From positions 245,636,095 through 245,700,094 of the forward strand of contig CM077671.1 of assembly GCA_039707655.1 (NCBI GenBank): a stretch of DNA of 64,000 nucleotides, given 5' to 3'. Below the pieces are notes generated by a model. That model saw only the letters and a list, made by a program, of their open reading frames with translations. It had not been told where the DNA came from and searched no databases. This document shows, piece by piece, positions 10,977 through 22,040 of this stretch. Made by a program: the position numbers and the translations under genes. Positions within the stretch are counted from its first letter, which is position 1; the number at the start of each line of letters is the position of its first letter. The DNA is from Elymus sibiricus. Lineage: Eukaryota; Streptophyta; Magnoliopsida; Poales; Poaceae.

Positions 10977-11340
10977 GGGGGGGGGGGGGGGGCGGCCCGG
11001 CACTCACCGGAGACGGCGGGGCGGCGGGGGCGGGGGCTTCTGGCGTCGGCGCGGCCGGCGATGGGGCGGCCGGTGGCAGGTGCGGGGGCGTCTGGCGGTG
11101 AGGCGCCCGACGACGGGGTTTCTGCCGGCGGGGCGACCGACTGCGGGGCGGCCGGCAGCGGGTGCGGGGGCGGCCGGCGACGGGGCGGCCGGGGACGGGT
11201 GCTGGGGCGGCCGGCAGCGGGTGCGGGGCGGCCGGCAACGGGTGCGGGGCCGGGGGCGGCCGGCGCCGGGGCTGCCGACAGCGGGTGCGGGGGCGGCCGG
11301 CGGCGGGTGCGGGGGCGGCCGGCGGCGAGGCGAGAGGGGC
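10977..11340. repeat. G16 run and very GC-rich degenerate minisatellite
   Basis: A run of 16 G (10977-10992) leads into about 350 bp dominated by repeats of GCGGCCGGC and GGTGCGGGG. Many short G-runs make quadruplex formation plausible. The apparent Pro/Ala/Arg-rich and Gly-rich reading frames on both strands are products of base composition and are not called as genes. Confidence 0.75.
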
Positions 11341-11429
11341 GGCGGTGGGGAATCGGGGCGAGAGAGAGACAAAGAAAGAGAGTGAGAGGGGATGGGGTGG
11401 GGGTCGGGCTATAGCCGTTACTAGCCGTT

Positions 11430-11728
11430 AGCTTTGCCGTCTGCTGGCGGACGACAAAGAGTCCCCAGGCAGACGGCAAAGATCGAGCATACGGCCCACC
11501 ACCGCCACGGGGCCAGTGGGGCCCAGGTGGGTTCTTTGCCGTCTGCCTTCGGGCTCTTTGCCGTCCGCTGGCTGACGGCAAAGCCCTGGCAGATGGCAAA
11601 TGGTTTCTTTGCCGTCAGCCTGTTCTTTGCCGTCCGTTCTTGCTCAGCAGACGGCAAAGGCTCTCTTTGCCATTTGCCAGCAGACGGCAAAGAGCTGGCA
11701 GACGGCAAATTGCTGAATTCCAGTAGTG
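11430..11728. repeat. Right terminal and subterminal repeat region of CACTA element K
   Basis: At least ten copies of the GACGGCAAA/TTTGCCGTC core in both orientations lie up to the terminal GTAGTG at 11723-11728. They mirror the left end. Confidence 0.85.
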
Positions 11729-11731
11729 ATG

Positions 11732-12510
11732 GCTAAATCTAGAGAACTTGAGAATGTTAAAATTGATGAAAACTACGATTCACCTATTTTGTCTAGATCT
11801 CCTCCTAGAATTGAAATGTCTGATGTACCTAATGGTTATGTTATGGATGGGGAGATAGCTATATACTTTCTTGCTTGAATGATAGAGATGATCTTAACAA
11901 ACTGCTGAGTAAACTGAAAGAAAAATCTAAGAAGGAGAAAATAAAATATGATCCTAAATTTGCTACTTCTCCTATATTTGTTACTAATAAGGATTATGAA
12001 TTCTCTGTTGATCCTGAGTTAATTACTTTGGTAGAATCTGATCCTTTTCATGGTTATGAATCTGAAACTGTTGTGGCACACCTTACCAAATTAAATGATA
12101 TTGCCACCCTATTTGCTAATGAGGAAAAAAATTGCTATCACTATATTCTTAAGATTTTTTTCCTTTCTCTCTAAAGGGTGATGCTAAGAAGTGGTTCCTT
12201 TCTTTTGTTCCTGGTTGTGTGCATAGCCCCCAGTATATGATATATTACTTCTATGAAAAATATTCTCCTACTCACAAGAAACAAGTTCCTTTACAAGAAA
12301 TATTTGACTTTGTGCAAACTGATGAAGAGAATCTCCCTCAAGCTAGGGGGAGGCTTCTTCAGCTACTTAAAGCTTTGCCGGATCACCCTCTTAAGAAAAA
12401 TGAAATACTTGATATCTTTTATAATGGACTAACCAATGCTTCTAGGGATTACCTAGATAGTTGTGCTAGTTGTGTTTTCACGGAACGAACTGTTGGGTAA
12501 GATGAAGAAT
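11732..12510 (+). pseudogene. gag: Element G gag, central part (retrotransposon gag domain)
   Basis: The frame picks up directly after the CACTA target duplication. A frameshift or stop near 11875 is followed by the segment 11875-12174 (residues NDRDDLNKLLSKLKEK and DPFHGYESETVVAHL). Another shift near 12170 leads to KGDAKKWFLSFVPG and a typical gag core (LPQARGRLLQLLKALPDHPL and EILDIFYNGL) to about 12500. This is the conserved capsid-like domain of gypsy gag. At least three disruptions are visible besides the transposon. Confidence 0.75.
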
Positions 12511-13200
12511 TATTGAATAATATTTTGAAGAATGCTATTGATTGGACACTTCCTAAACCACCTCCTGAACCAATTACAAAGAAGAGAGGTGTTCTATTCC
12601 TCAGTCCAGAAGATATGCAAAAGCCAAGAAATCTATGAAAGAAAAAAGGTATTAAAATTGAAGATGTTAAGAATCTACCACCTATTGAAGGAATACATGG
12701 ACTTGACACCCCTACACAGGTAGTAGTGGTAAATTCTCTTTGTAGATTCGATGAAAGTGATATATCTTATAATAAAACTGCTAGTCAATGCATGGATGAA
12801 TTTGATAAACATTGTTAAGCAAGAATATTTCAATATGTATGTTAAGGATCAATTAAAGCGAAATGCAATTATGATTGATCGCTTGAGTGACATGATGTTT
12901 AGAATTGCTAATGATGCTAGTGGTTTAGATAAACACTCATCCATGGTTCATACTCAGTTAGGACAAGTTTCTAAGTCAAAAAATGATTTGCTAACTCAAA
13001 TGAATAATAAATTGAATGATCATGCTATTAAAGTTGTGACTAGAGGGGGTAGAATGACACAAGAACACCTTTATCCTGAAGGACATCCTAAAAGAATTGA
13101 ACAAGATTCTCAGAATATTAATAAGGATACACCTAGTCCATCTAAGAAGAAAAATAAAAATAAAAATGATAGTTTTTTGCATGATTCTAGTGACCTGTGA
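12511..13200 (+). pseudogene. Element G gag C-terminal/linker region
   Basis: An open stretch at 12751-13200 gives a Lys/Asp/Asn-rich product (KKKNKNKNDSF near its end) linking the capsid-like domain to the protease. Frame changes near 12500 and 12720 separate it from the preceding part. No zinc knuckle is visible. Confidence 0.5.
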
Positions 13201-14222
13201 TAGAAAAGCCTTTTGAGAATCATAATGATGTTTCTGTTTCTGATGCTGAGACACAATTTGGTAGTGAACATGCACCTAGTGATAATGAAAATGATAATGT
13301 TCATGTTGATGCTCAACCAGATAATGATAAAGAACCTGATAATGATGTGGAAATAGAACCTACAGCTGATCTTGATAACCCACCTCCTAAGAATAAACGT
13401 TATGATAAGAGAGATTTCATTGCTAGAAAACATGGTAAAGAAAGAGAGCCATGGGTTCAAAAACCCATGCCATTCCCTCGTAAGCCTTCTAAAAATAGTG
13501 ACGAGGAAGATTTTGAGTGCTTTTTTGAAATTCTTAGGCCAGTCTTTTTGCGAACACGTTGGACTGATATTTTAAAGATGCCTTCTTATGCAAAATATAT
13601 GAAAGCTATTTTCACTAACAAAAGAAAGATACCTGAAACTGAGATTTCCACCATGCTTGCTAATTACTCTTTTGAGGGTGGAGTACCAAAGAAATTGGGA
13701 GACCCCGGGATACCTACTATACCTTGCTCCATTAAACGAAGTTATGTTAAAACTGCTTTATGTGATTTAGGAGCTGGTGTTAGTGTTATGTCTTTCTCTC
13801 TATATAAAAGACTTGATTTGAATAAGCTCACACCTACTGAAATATCTTTGAAAATAGCTGATAAATCTACTGCTGCACCTCTTGGGATTTGTGAGGATGT
13901 CCCCATTGTTGTTGCAAATGTTACGATTTTGACGCACTTTGCTATTCTTGAGATGACCGAGGACGACAACATGTCGATTATCCTTGGTAGACCCTTTTTG
14001 AATACTGCAGAGCTGTTATTGATTGCAACAAAAGCAAGGCTACTTTTTATGTTAATGGAAATCAGCACACGGTATACTTTCCGAAGAAATGAATTGTGGT
14101 TAACAATATCAATTCTATTGAGCAAGTGGCAACAATCACTTTTGGAGAGTTCAAATTTCCTCTCCGTACTATTAAGAAGAGATATGATATTCTTGTTGTT
14201 GGGAAATGCATATCCCCATTGA
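13197..14222 (+). pseudogene. Element G retropepsin-like aspartic protease
   Basis: The 341-aa frame has an acidic N-terminal part and then a gypsy retropepsin: VPKKLGDPGIPTIPC, the active-site region ALCDLGAGVSVMS (the DLGA motif, with G where many copies have S), the ADKSTAAPLG flap region and IILGRPFLNT near the end. Reading becomes irregular after about 14010. In autonomous relatives RT and integrase follow. Here only about 80 bp of noncoding sequence remains before element E and none appears after it, so pol seems absent. Confidence 0.75.
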
Positions 14223-14300
14223 GGTAACTTAGTGTCGTATGAAAAAAATTAGGTTTCATGTCAATAAAAAAGGGTTCATTAATAAGACTTGATCAACCTT

Positions 14301-15251
14301 TGTCAAGGCACGATGCACACGATCACCTATGGGACCATGGGTCCCTTTGTGGTTCGATGGGGGGAGGTCACGTTGCACAAAGAGCAGAGCTAATGAGGCA
14401 GCACGACGATGGGGATGCTGACGTTTTACCCAGGTTGGGGCCGCTGAGAAGCGTAAAACCCTACTCCTGCTTTGGTGGATTGATCAGAGGAACACGAAGC
14501 CCACGCAACGCTCAAACCCGGCAAGGTTGCCTTCGGGGTAGCTGCTACGCGAGTACAAGCGTCCAAGGGTCCGAATCTTGAGCTAGGTTGCCTTGGGCCT
14601 CCTATTATAGGTCAAGGGGCAACCACAGTGGCAAAACTGTCATTATCTGGTGATTAGATAGCTAACAGTGCTATTATACCTAACTCTGGAACTTAGGACA
14701 AAATGCCATAAATGCTATTCTAGGTGGCGTGCGGGGGTGCATCCCCGGCAAGCTCTTACCACCGCTTGGCTGCCTGTTGCTTAGTGTCTTAACACGCCTC
14801 TGGACGGGTGTCAACTGGCCATAATCTGTCTTCCGGTGCGTCACCACGTGCTTAGCGAGAGCCACTTAGCCATCTAAGGGCTCGACACCGCATTGACAAC
14901 TGACTCGCGTTGCGATGCGGTGGAGCGGTGGCTGTTTGGCTCGTGCCTGCTGGGGGTCGGCTTGCCGGGTCTTCTTGAAGGTGTGTGCGCTTTGGTCCCC
15001 GGCAGGCACCAGGGACGCGACTGGCACGGCTCGGGCCCGTCCTGGGCCGTTGCATCATCCTTGTCGGTGTTGCTAACCAGCATAGGCTGCTCCTGCCGGG
15101 GTCTTGGATGTTGTCTTCATCTTCTTGATGCGCTCCTTGATCTCACGTAGAGTGGCTTCTCTGGTTTGGATTGGTGCTTTGACGGGGTTCTGCTACTACT
15201 GCATGTGCATAAGTCAGGGGCACTGGGTACCCCATTCCTAGTGCACCGACA
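14301..15251 (-). repeat. Element E 3' LTR
   Basis: 951 bp. The TATA box region reads TATTATAGG here against TTTTATAGG (minus-strand CCTATAAAAGG) in the 5' LTR, so this copy's promoter is mutated. A minus-strand polypurine tract (CCCGGGGGCTCC) abuts it at 15252-15263. Confidence 0.92.
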
Positions 15252-15700
15252 GGAGCCCCCGGGTCTGGCCCAAATGCGCTCGCCCAGCACCGTTGGGTTA
15301 GGCCCAAAATTTATGCACAGGCGCGCAATGTGAGGGAGTAACTGCCGGCTTTTAAGCCAGCATTTACTTGATACCTTAGGCCGTTTTCGCCACCTGCGCC
15401 ACATGCATTGCAGGAAGTTTGCGGTGGATGCGCATGGCATAAAGGCGTGGGAGTGGCAGAAACTGCAGCGCCGGGGACTGGAGAGATGGGCGGTTATCTG
15501 TTCGCCCATGATCGTTGGGAGCAGGATTGGTGGAGATGGGCGTCCGCCTTGGAGCGGAGGAGAGCCAGCCCCCATGCCCTTCCCTATAAATTGGGAGGCC
15601 ACAAGGGGCGATGCTCATCCATCCCCTTCTCCTCCTCAATCCCAAGGTCACCTAGCTTGTCCTTCTTCTCCAGTTGTCTTTGGGTGCACTAGTCTCCACC
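15252..15700 (+). promoter_or_regulatory. Probable promoter/leader of the antisense ORF of element E
   Basis: No retroelement sense gene lies here. On the + strand a TATA box (CCCTATAAATTGGG, TATAAA at 15585-15590) sits about 115 bp upstream of the ATG at 15701, in a favourable context (CACCATGACG). I infer transcription opposite to the retrotransposon. Confidence 0.5.
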
Positions 15701-15919
15701 ATGACGAGGGGACGAGGACGACTCCTAGCCTCTGTCGCGGCGACGAGAGTCTCTCTTCGGGATCATGCCACTGCTTCAGCCGTGGTGGCGGGAGGAGGTT
15801 CCAGCACGCGCGGTGGGAGGACTGGAAGAGGCCGGGGCCGGCGCGGGGCTCGCAGCCGGGGGAGGCGGAGCGCCGCACTCGATCCTTCTCTGGCAGTGGT
15901 TCCTTCCCCAGCAGTGGGA
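15701..15919 (+). pseudogene. Antisense ORF of element E, N-terminal half (Arg/Gly-rich)
   Basis: 73 codons from ATG 15701 give a basic Arg/Gly-rich N-terminus (GRTGRGRGRRGARSRGRR). The frame is cut after codon GGA at 15917-15919 by the insertion of element A, whose first bases TGA act as a stop. On the other side of A the same frame continues at 28854. Together the two halves make a frame of about 224 codons running opposite to gag-pol. It was open until the insertion. Confidence 0.7.
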
Positions 15920-17764
15920 TGACGTGGCTTGAGACTGCGTCGGTATTTCCCCAAAGAGGAAGGGATGATGCAGCATAGCGACGGTAAGTATTTCCCTTAG
16001 TTATGAAACCAAGGTTATCGAACCAGTAGGAGGATCAACACCACCCAATAAGCAGCACATGCACACAAATAACAAATACATGCAACCCGACGCGAAAGAG
16101 AGGTTGTCAATCTCTCTACGGTAAAAAGATAGATTAGGTAATGATAGATAGGAGAGATAGATATCTCAAGAACACAAAATAAAGAGAGCAAATAAAAAGT
16201 GCAGCAATATATTTTTGGGTTTTTGGTATAGTAGATCTGAAAACAAAAGTGGCAAAAAGATAGATCGGAAAGCAATATGTTGGAAAAGTAGACCCGAGGG
16301 CCGTAGGATTCAATAGTGGCTTCTCTCATGAGTATAGCATACAGTGGGTGAACAAATTACTGTTGGGAAATTGATAGAAGATCAAATAATCATGACGATA
16401 TCCAAGGCGATGATCATTATATAGGCATCACGTCCAAGATAAGTGAACCGACTCCTGCCTGCATCTACCACTATTACTCCACACATCGACCGCTATCCAA
16501 CATGCATCTAGTGTATTAAGTTCATGGAAAAACGGAGTAATGCAATAAGAATGATGACATGATGTAGACAAGATCTATTCATGTAGGAATAGAACCCATC
16601 TTGTTATCCTTAATAGCAACGATACATGCGTGTCTTGCTGCCCCTTCTGTCACTGGGAAAGAACACCGCAAGATCGAACCCATCACAAAGCACCTATTCC
16701 CATGGCAAGAAAAATCGATCTAGTCGGCCTAACTAAACCAAAGATTCGGAGAAGAAATACGAGGCTATAAGCAATCATGCATATAAGAGATCAAAGAAGA
16801 CTCAAATAATATTCATGGATAGAAACTGATCATGAACTTAAAATTCATCAGATCCCAACAAACACACCGCAAAAGTTTACATCAAATAGATCTCCAAGAG
16901 ACCATTGTATTGAGAATCAGAAGAGAGAGAGGAAGCCATCTAGCTACTGCCTATGGACCCGTAGGTCTATGGTAGACTACTCACGCATCATCGGAGAGGC
17001 ACCTATGAAGAAGATGAACCCCTCCGTGATGGTGTTTAGATTGGATCTCGAGGTTCTGGAACTTGCGGCGGCTGGAATTGTGTTTCGTCGACTCCCCTAG
17101 GGTTTTCTGAATATTTGGGAATTTATAGGCGTCAGAGGCGGTGGAGGGGGCCCCGTGGAGGGCACAACCAACCAGGGCGCGCCCATGTGGGTTGTGGGCT
17201 CCACAACCCACCTCTCTGGTACTTCTTTGGCCCACTGGGTGTTTTCTGGTCCAGAAAAAATCTCCAAATTTTTTTGTCGCGATTGGACTCTGTTTGGTAC
17301 TGATATTTTGCGAAGTAAAAAACAAGCAAAAACAGCAACTGGCACTTTGGCACTATGTCAATAGGTTAGTCCCAAAAAATGATATAAAGTCATTATAAAA
17401 TGATTGTAAAACATCCAAGAATGATAATATAACATCATGGAACAAGCAAAATGTTGACACCAGTTTTTGGCACGAAGCCAAAACACAATTAAGAAGGCCT
17501 CAAATGGAAAAGTACTCAAAGTGAGAAAGTTCTGTATCATCGAAAGGAGAAACTTTGATGTTTGGGACATAGCCATCCGATCTCATCTCTAAGGCCGAAG
17601 TTGTGTTCGAAGTACTGGGATTTTGTATCCAGAACACTATTCGGCTTATTACGCCCTCAAGATGATCTCATATGAGAAAACGTTCAACATGAAAGTTGTT
17701 CGTCTCGTCGAAACGGTCAACTTTGCTTTTGGAGTCATCATCATCCGAGGTCGTTTACTGCCTC

Positions 17765-18150
17765 AAAAACCTTGCCGGAAGGTGCAGCCAGAAAACTTGC
17801 CGCCGTGAACAGTAACCTTGCCGCGGTGGACAGTGAACAGTACCTTGCCGCGTGAACAGTACCTTGCCGCGATGAACGGTAACCTTGCCGCGGTGAACAG
17901 TGAACAGTATCTTGCCGCGGTGAACAGTACCCTTGCCGGGGGAAAAGCTTGCCGCGGTGAACAGTAACCTTGCCGGGGGAAAAGCTTGCCGCAGTGAACG
18001 GTAACCTTGCCGCGGTGAACAGTAACCTTGCCGGGGAAAAGCTTGCCGCAGTGAACAGTCCCTTGCCGCGATGAACAGTACCTTGCCGCGTGAACAGTAC
18101 CTTGCCGCCTTGAACAGGCCGGGGGAAAGCTTGCCGTCGTGAACAGTAAA
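17765..18150 (+). repeat. Minisatellite in the U3 of the element N 5' LTR
   Basis: About 18 degenerate copies of a unit such as CCTTGCCGCGGTGAACAGTA, some replaced by CTTGCCGGGGGAAAAG. The array ends about 500 bp before the TATA box and is present in different arrangement in the other LTR. Confidence 0.88.
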
Positions 18151-18655
18151 AAACTGTCAAGGCCAATCCGACCAGATGCTGAAGATGGGCTCAAATACTT
18201 ATCTAGATGGCCTCGGATGAAAAAGTGTTCAACATGAAAGTTGTTCGTCTTGTCGAAACGGTCAACTTTGCTTTTGCAGTCATCGTCATCCTACGTAGTT
18301 ATGACCTGCAGAGACGATACAAGAGTCAGACGGTCCAGTCAGCTATATGAACGAGTCCGACTCGAAATTAAGGATGACCCCGTGGAGTATTCAAGATGGC
18401 CTTATTTGGAAAAGTGATCAACATACGGATTGTCGGCCTTGTCGAAGCGCACAAAATTGGTATTTGAACCGTCTCCATCGGAAGTCATATGCAGATTCCA
18501 CGGCCCACGCAAGTAGCAAGACAGAAGATTGGACCAGATTTGGGCTGAATCCGAGTGGGACCAGAACTAGGACTCTAGGACGTGAATTGATGTAATTTTC
18601 TTGTAAGGAAAGCCTAGATGAATCCTTTGCTTGTACGGGAAGTCCAGCCGCCTCT

Positions 18656-18662
18656 TATATAT
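18656..18662 (+). promoter_or_regulatory. TATA box of element N 5' LTR
   Basis: CTCTTATATATG, followed about 35 bp later by CACACAATCG. This is a reasonable start region for the genomic RNA. The same box occurs at about 23260 in the 3' LTR. Confidence 0.6.
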
Positions 18663-19018
18663 GTTTGGGGTGACGGCCGATTGAACAACACACAATCGAA
18701 CAAACACATCTACATCTTTTTACCCTACTTTTATCCCTCTCCCTTGTATCTTTCTTCTCGTTCTTTGTTCGTTCTTCGTATTGAAGTGTGGCGATCCTCG
18801 AGGCTCTAGGGGCGAGCGAATCGACCTAGGGCAGCCCATCGTCCATCCGTGACTCCTGACGGGTTCCATCCCGGAGAAGCGGTGCGTCGGGTTTCAAAAG
18901 CGCCCGCCGGATTGCTTGCGTACCGCGCTTCCGGACGGGCCTCCTTTGACGTGAGCTGCGGTGCATCACCCCCGGCGTCGAGGGTACGCGTGACGCGTTC
19001 GTGTGTCAACACACTTTT

Positions 19019-19037
19019 TGGCGACTCCGCTGGGGAC
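19019..19037 (+). other. Element N primer binding site
   Basis: TGGCGACTCCGCTGGGGAC begins seven bases after the LTR. It resembles the site assigned to tRNA-Arg in Tat/Ogre-type gypsy elements. The tRNA assignment is from memory and should be checked. Confidence 0.65.
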
Positions 19038-19062
19038 GAAAGATCAAGAATCATCATCAACC

Positions 19063-21903
19063 ATGTCAAATCTTCCCCAGCCCTCAGAAGTTAGCGCCGA
19101 TAACATCATTAAGCCCGGTCTTGATGAGCTATCGGAGGAACATCGCCAGGCCTACGAAGCGCTCAAGAAACAGCGTGAAGAGGCTTTTGAGGCGCTCAAG
19201 AAGAAGCGCGAGGAGGAGGATTTGGAGGCGTTTCTTTCAAGTTTCAAGAAGGACCGCCAAGGCAACATCACTCCGATTGGAGAAATCAGGTTACCTCCTC
19301 CCATTGATGAACAAGATGAAATCACTGTGAGCAAAGTTTTTTCTCCTGAGCAACTGGCTGTGATTGAAAGTCTTGTTAGTAAGGGTAATGTGATGGCGTA
19401 CAATTCTTTCATGGCAAATACCAATGCTCAGAAAAATATGCCGCCGTCATCTAGTGGTAATGTTGGTGTATCCATTAGCCCAGAAAAACCTAATCCAACT
19501 TTACCTATTTCATCGGCACCTCCCATACAACAACATTACAATTTGCCGATGAATTTTTATCCTAGCCAAACCAATCAACTTGTGGCCGCACCTGCATACC
19601 CTAATCCTATTATGAGTGTGCCCAATTCGGCGTCTACGCCGAATTACTTTGTCACATCACCTATGAATGCAAGCATGTTTGGTCTTCCGCCGAATTATGT
19701 TTCGGCGCCTACTCCACAAGTTGCATCACTAGCTAGTTCCCAAGTTGCTCCTATGTCATTGCCACAAGCATCTTCATCTACCTCGGATCCAATTTTAGCC
19801 AAATTAAGGGAGGATTTGCATAAGATGTTTCAAGAAACTTTCGGAAACGAGCCGAAAGTAAAGAGTCGTGTGTATCAAAAGCCTTATCCTGAACACTTCG
19901 ACGCAGTTTTGTACCCTCCAGGTTATAAGGTTCCTGATTTTGTCAAATTTAGTGGAGAGGGCACAAAAACAACTTGGGAGCATGTGAGTCAGTATCTAGC
20001 ACAGTTGGGTGAAGCAAGTTCCATAGAAGAATTGAAAGTGCGGTTATTTCCCTTATCTTTAACTGGCACCGCATTTTCATGGTTTGCTGCTTTGCCACCT
20101 GGCTCAATTCTCTTATGGTCGCAACTAGAGCAAAAGTTTCATGATCATTTTTATAGTGGCGACAATGAGCTTAAGTTATCACATCTTACATCGGTTAGGC
20201 AAAAGCATGATGAATCGGTCACCGATTATGTCAAAAGATTTAGAGATATAAAAAACCGATGCTATAGCTTAGTGATAACCGAAAGAGACTTGGCGGATCT
20301 TGTCCTTAATGGTTTGAAAACTCACATTAAGGAGAGGCTAGAAAGTTATGAATTTTTAAATATTAACCAAGTCTTGCAGAAAGCTTTGGCTCAAGAAAGC
20401 CGAAGTAAAGAGATCCATAGGTCAACAACCGATCGTCCTAGAATGCATATGCTTGATTATAATGATGAATATTCGGACGATGAGGTTGATGTCTGTACCC
20501 CTGAATTTGTTTGGTCCTCAAAGGCCAAACCCTATGCATGCAATGCTCTTAAGCCGATTCGTAAGAATCGTGATGAGGAGATGAAATTTACTTTTGATAT
20601 ATCCAAGTGTGATAGAATATTTGATGCTCTCTTTCAAGAAAAGATGATTAGAATATCACACACCATACCGCCGTTTGAGGAGCTGAAACAGCGTGCTTAT
20701 TGCAAATATCATAATTCATTTTCTCATGCTACTAATGATTGCAATGTTTTTCGGAGACAGATACAATCGGCCATTAATGACGGACGATTGAGTTTTTCTG
20801 AGATGCAAGTTGATAAACAGCCCTTCCCAATGAATACCATGACTTTGGAGGGGAAGAAAATGTTAATTCGGCCTAACATAGCCGAATCAGCTAATAAAAA
20901 CAATATTGTCATTGGTGAGCCCAGGAAGAACAAAGATGGCGACAAGATCTTGGGGAGGCAAGTCGTGCTTGAGAAGCAATCCGATGGTGGAGAGGTAATC
21001 AAGATCACCATAAAAAATCCTGCACTCGGGGGGCAACCGCAAGTACAAGAGGATACTCATGTTGAATTTATCAAGCCCAAGAATTCAGAAATTGGCAAGC
21101 GTAGAAGGAGTGAAGCTAAGCACAAGCGAATCAAGCCAACTTTTGATATGTTGCTATCTAAATATGCAAGTCAAGCGGCCGGTTCTAGCTCCAATCGGCC
21201 ATCATATTCAAAACGTTCAAGATCACCTCCGAAGCAAGAGTTTCGACACTATGCAAGGCCATATGGGTCATGGGCACCGGCACCATGGATGTCGCCACCC
21301 CCCTATGCGCCATACTACATGGGAGACTTCAATGGAGGATGGGGGCAGCCCCCAATGGCTCCTTATGCTTTTCATATGGGCTGGGCAACACCTAGAAGGC
21401 CTGCTCACAAAAAGCTTTATTATCCTACACAAGGCCGTTCAAGCCATGGTGCTAATCGGCCAACAAAAAATTCTCCAAGCGAAGCAGAATCTAGGGATCC
21501 CAAGTATATTCAACCTAAGTGGTGTCCTCCCGGTCTGTCCAAGACACAAAAAAGGAGATTACAACGTATGAGGAGACGCGAGAAGGCGGCACATGAAGTA
21601 GAAGAGCAAAAGGACGAATTGTTCAATAAAATTCGGCCCGTGGCGCCCACAAAACAAGTGTGGAGGCCAAAACAAAAAGGAAACGCAGATGTCTCTACAC
21701 TAGCTACAACAGCACCTACGCCACCAAAAAAGGATGATGCAGCCCTTATTACATCGTCCACGCCACCTGAAACATCCCATTTTATTGAGGAAATTTTAAG
21801 TCCAATATACACATTGGGAGATGAAGATGAGATGGAGGATTTTGAATCTACGCCGGTTCGGGATGGTGGCAATCGACTTCAAGATATATACTTATCATCT
21901 TAA
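19063..21903 (+). CDS. gag: Element N gag-like polyprotein, intact (946 aa)
   Basis: I choose ATG 19063 (MSNLPQPSEV), the first start after the PBS; an upstream in-frame ATG at 19003 lies in the LTR. An N-terminal Glu/Lys-rich coiled-coil-like stretch (EEHRQAYEALKKQREE) is followed by a Pro/Ser/Ala-rich linker. A retrotransposon gag domain covers residues of about 289-450 (VPDFVKFSGEG, SLTGTAFSWF and WSQLEQKFHDHFYSG motifs). A variant zinc finger lies near residue 547 (CKYHNSFSHATNDC). The basic C-terminal tail contains KWCPPGLSKTQKRRLQRM. The frame is uninterrupted, unlike every other gag in the window. It probably forms particles or binds RNA, with enzymes supplied by an autonomous Tat-like partner. 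No protease motif is seen. Confidence 0.9.
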   Translation: MSNLPQPSEVSADNIIKPGLDELSEEHRQAYEALKKQREEAFEALKKKREEEDLEAFLSSFKKDRQGNITPIGEIRLPPPIDEQDEITVSKVFSPEQLAVIESLVSKGNVMAYNSFMANTNAQKNMPPSSSGNVGVSISPEKPNPTLPISSAPPIQQHYNLPMNFYPSQTNQLVAAPAYPNPIMSVPNSASTPNYFVTSPMNASMFGLPPNYVSAPTPQVASLASSQVAPMSLPQASSSTSDPILAKLREDLHKMFQETFGNEPKVKSRVYQKPYPEHFDAVLYPPGYKVPDFVKFSGEGTKTTWEHVSQYLAQLGEASSIEELKVRLFPLSLTGTAFSWFAALPPGSILLWSQLEQKFHDHFYSGDNELKLSHLTSVRQKHDESVTDYVKRFRDIKNRCYSLVITERDLADLVLNGLKTHIKERLESYEFLNINQVLQKALAQESRSKEIHRSTTDRPRMHMLDYNDEYSDDEVDVCTPEFVWSSKAKPYACNALKPIRKNRDEEMKFTFDISKCDRIFDALFQEKMIRISHTIPPFEELKQRAYCKYHNSFSHATNDCNVFRRQIQSAINDGRLSFSEMQVDKQPFPMNTMTLEGKKMLIRPNIAESANKNNIVIGEPRKNKDGDKILGRQVVLEKQSDGGEVIKITIKNPALGGQPQVQEDTHVEFIKPKNSEIGKRRRSEAKHKRIKPTFDMLLSKYASQAAGSSSNRPSYSKRSRSPPKQEFRHYARPYGSWAPAPWMSPPPYAPYYMGDFNGGWGQPPMAPYAFHMGWATPRRPAHKKLYYPTQGRSSHGANRPTKNSPSEAESRDPKYIQPKWCPPGLSKTQKRRLQRMRRREKAAHEVEEQKDELFNKIRPVAPTKQVWRPKQKGNADVSTLATTAPTPPKKDDAALITSSTPPETSHFIEEILSPIYTLGDEDEMEDFESTPVRDGGNRLQDIYLSS

Positions 21904-22021
21904 ACACAAGCATGGCCGATATATGATTATCGCCCTAAGCACATATAAATGGCCGATGGAGTGTTGACATCGTCCTTCGAGCAAGCTCTATGCGAATTAT
22001 TTTTCGGCACACAAGTTTTGC

Positions 22022-22040
22022 CGAAAAACAGGGGGGCATG
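22022..22040 (+). other. Element N polypurine tract
   Basis: CGAAAAACAGGGGGGCATG immediately precedes the 3' LTR and would prime plus-strand DNA synthesis. Confidence 0.75.

Larger units (their letters stand above)
1497..11728 (-). mobile_element. Element K: CACTA (En/Spm-type, DTC) DNA transposon, about 10.2 kb
   Basis: The left end reads CACTACTGGAATCAGG and the right end is the complement of CACTACTGGAATTCAGCAAT, so the two are terminal inverted repeats starting with CACTA. The flanking triplets are ATT (1494-1496) and ATG (11729-11731), a 3-bp target duplication with one later change; removing one copy restores the gag frame of element G. Both ends are packed with TTTGCCGTC/GACGGCAAA motifs, as expected for CACTA subterminal repeats. 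Inside are two transposase genes on the minus strand, two hairpins, long pyrimidine tracts holding a Cassandra TRIM, and a very GC-rich segment next to the right end. Frameshifts in the transposase make it non-autonomous today. Confidence 0.93.
17452..19011 (+). repeat. Element N 5' LTR
   Basis: 1560 bp. It contains two strong copies of a roughly 75-bp module (around 17672-17751 and 18215-18293, core TTCAACATGAAAGTTGTTCG) and a weaker third near 18410. They bracket a GC-rich minisatellite. A TATA box lies at 18656-18662, so the arrays belong to U3. Confidence 0.92.

Noticed and set aside
10948..11708. Pro/Ala/Arg-rich and Gly-rich proteins on both strands
   Set aside because: Produced by a GC-rich repeat and CACTA subterminal repeats. 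Overlapping frames are equally long on both strands.
17765..18150. CRISPR-like array
   Set aside because: Units are adjacent and degenerate with no unique spacers. It is a minisatellite inside an LTR of a eukaryotic element.
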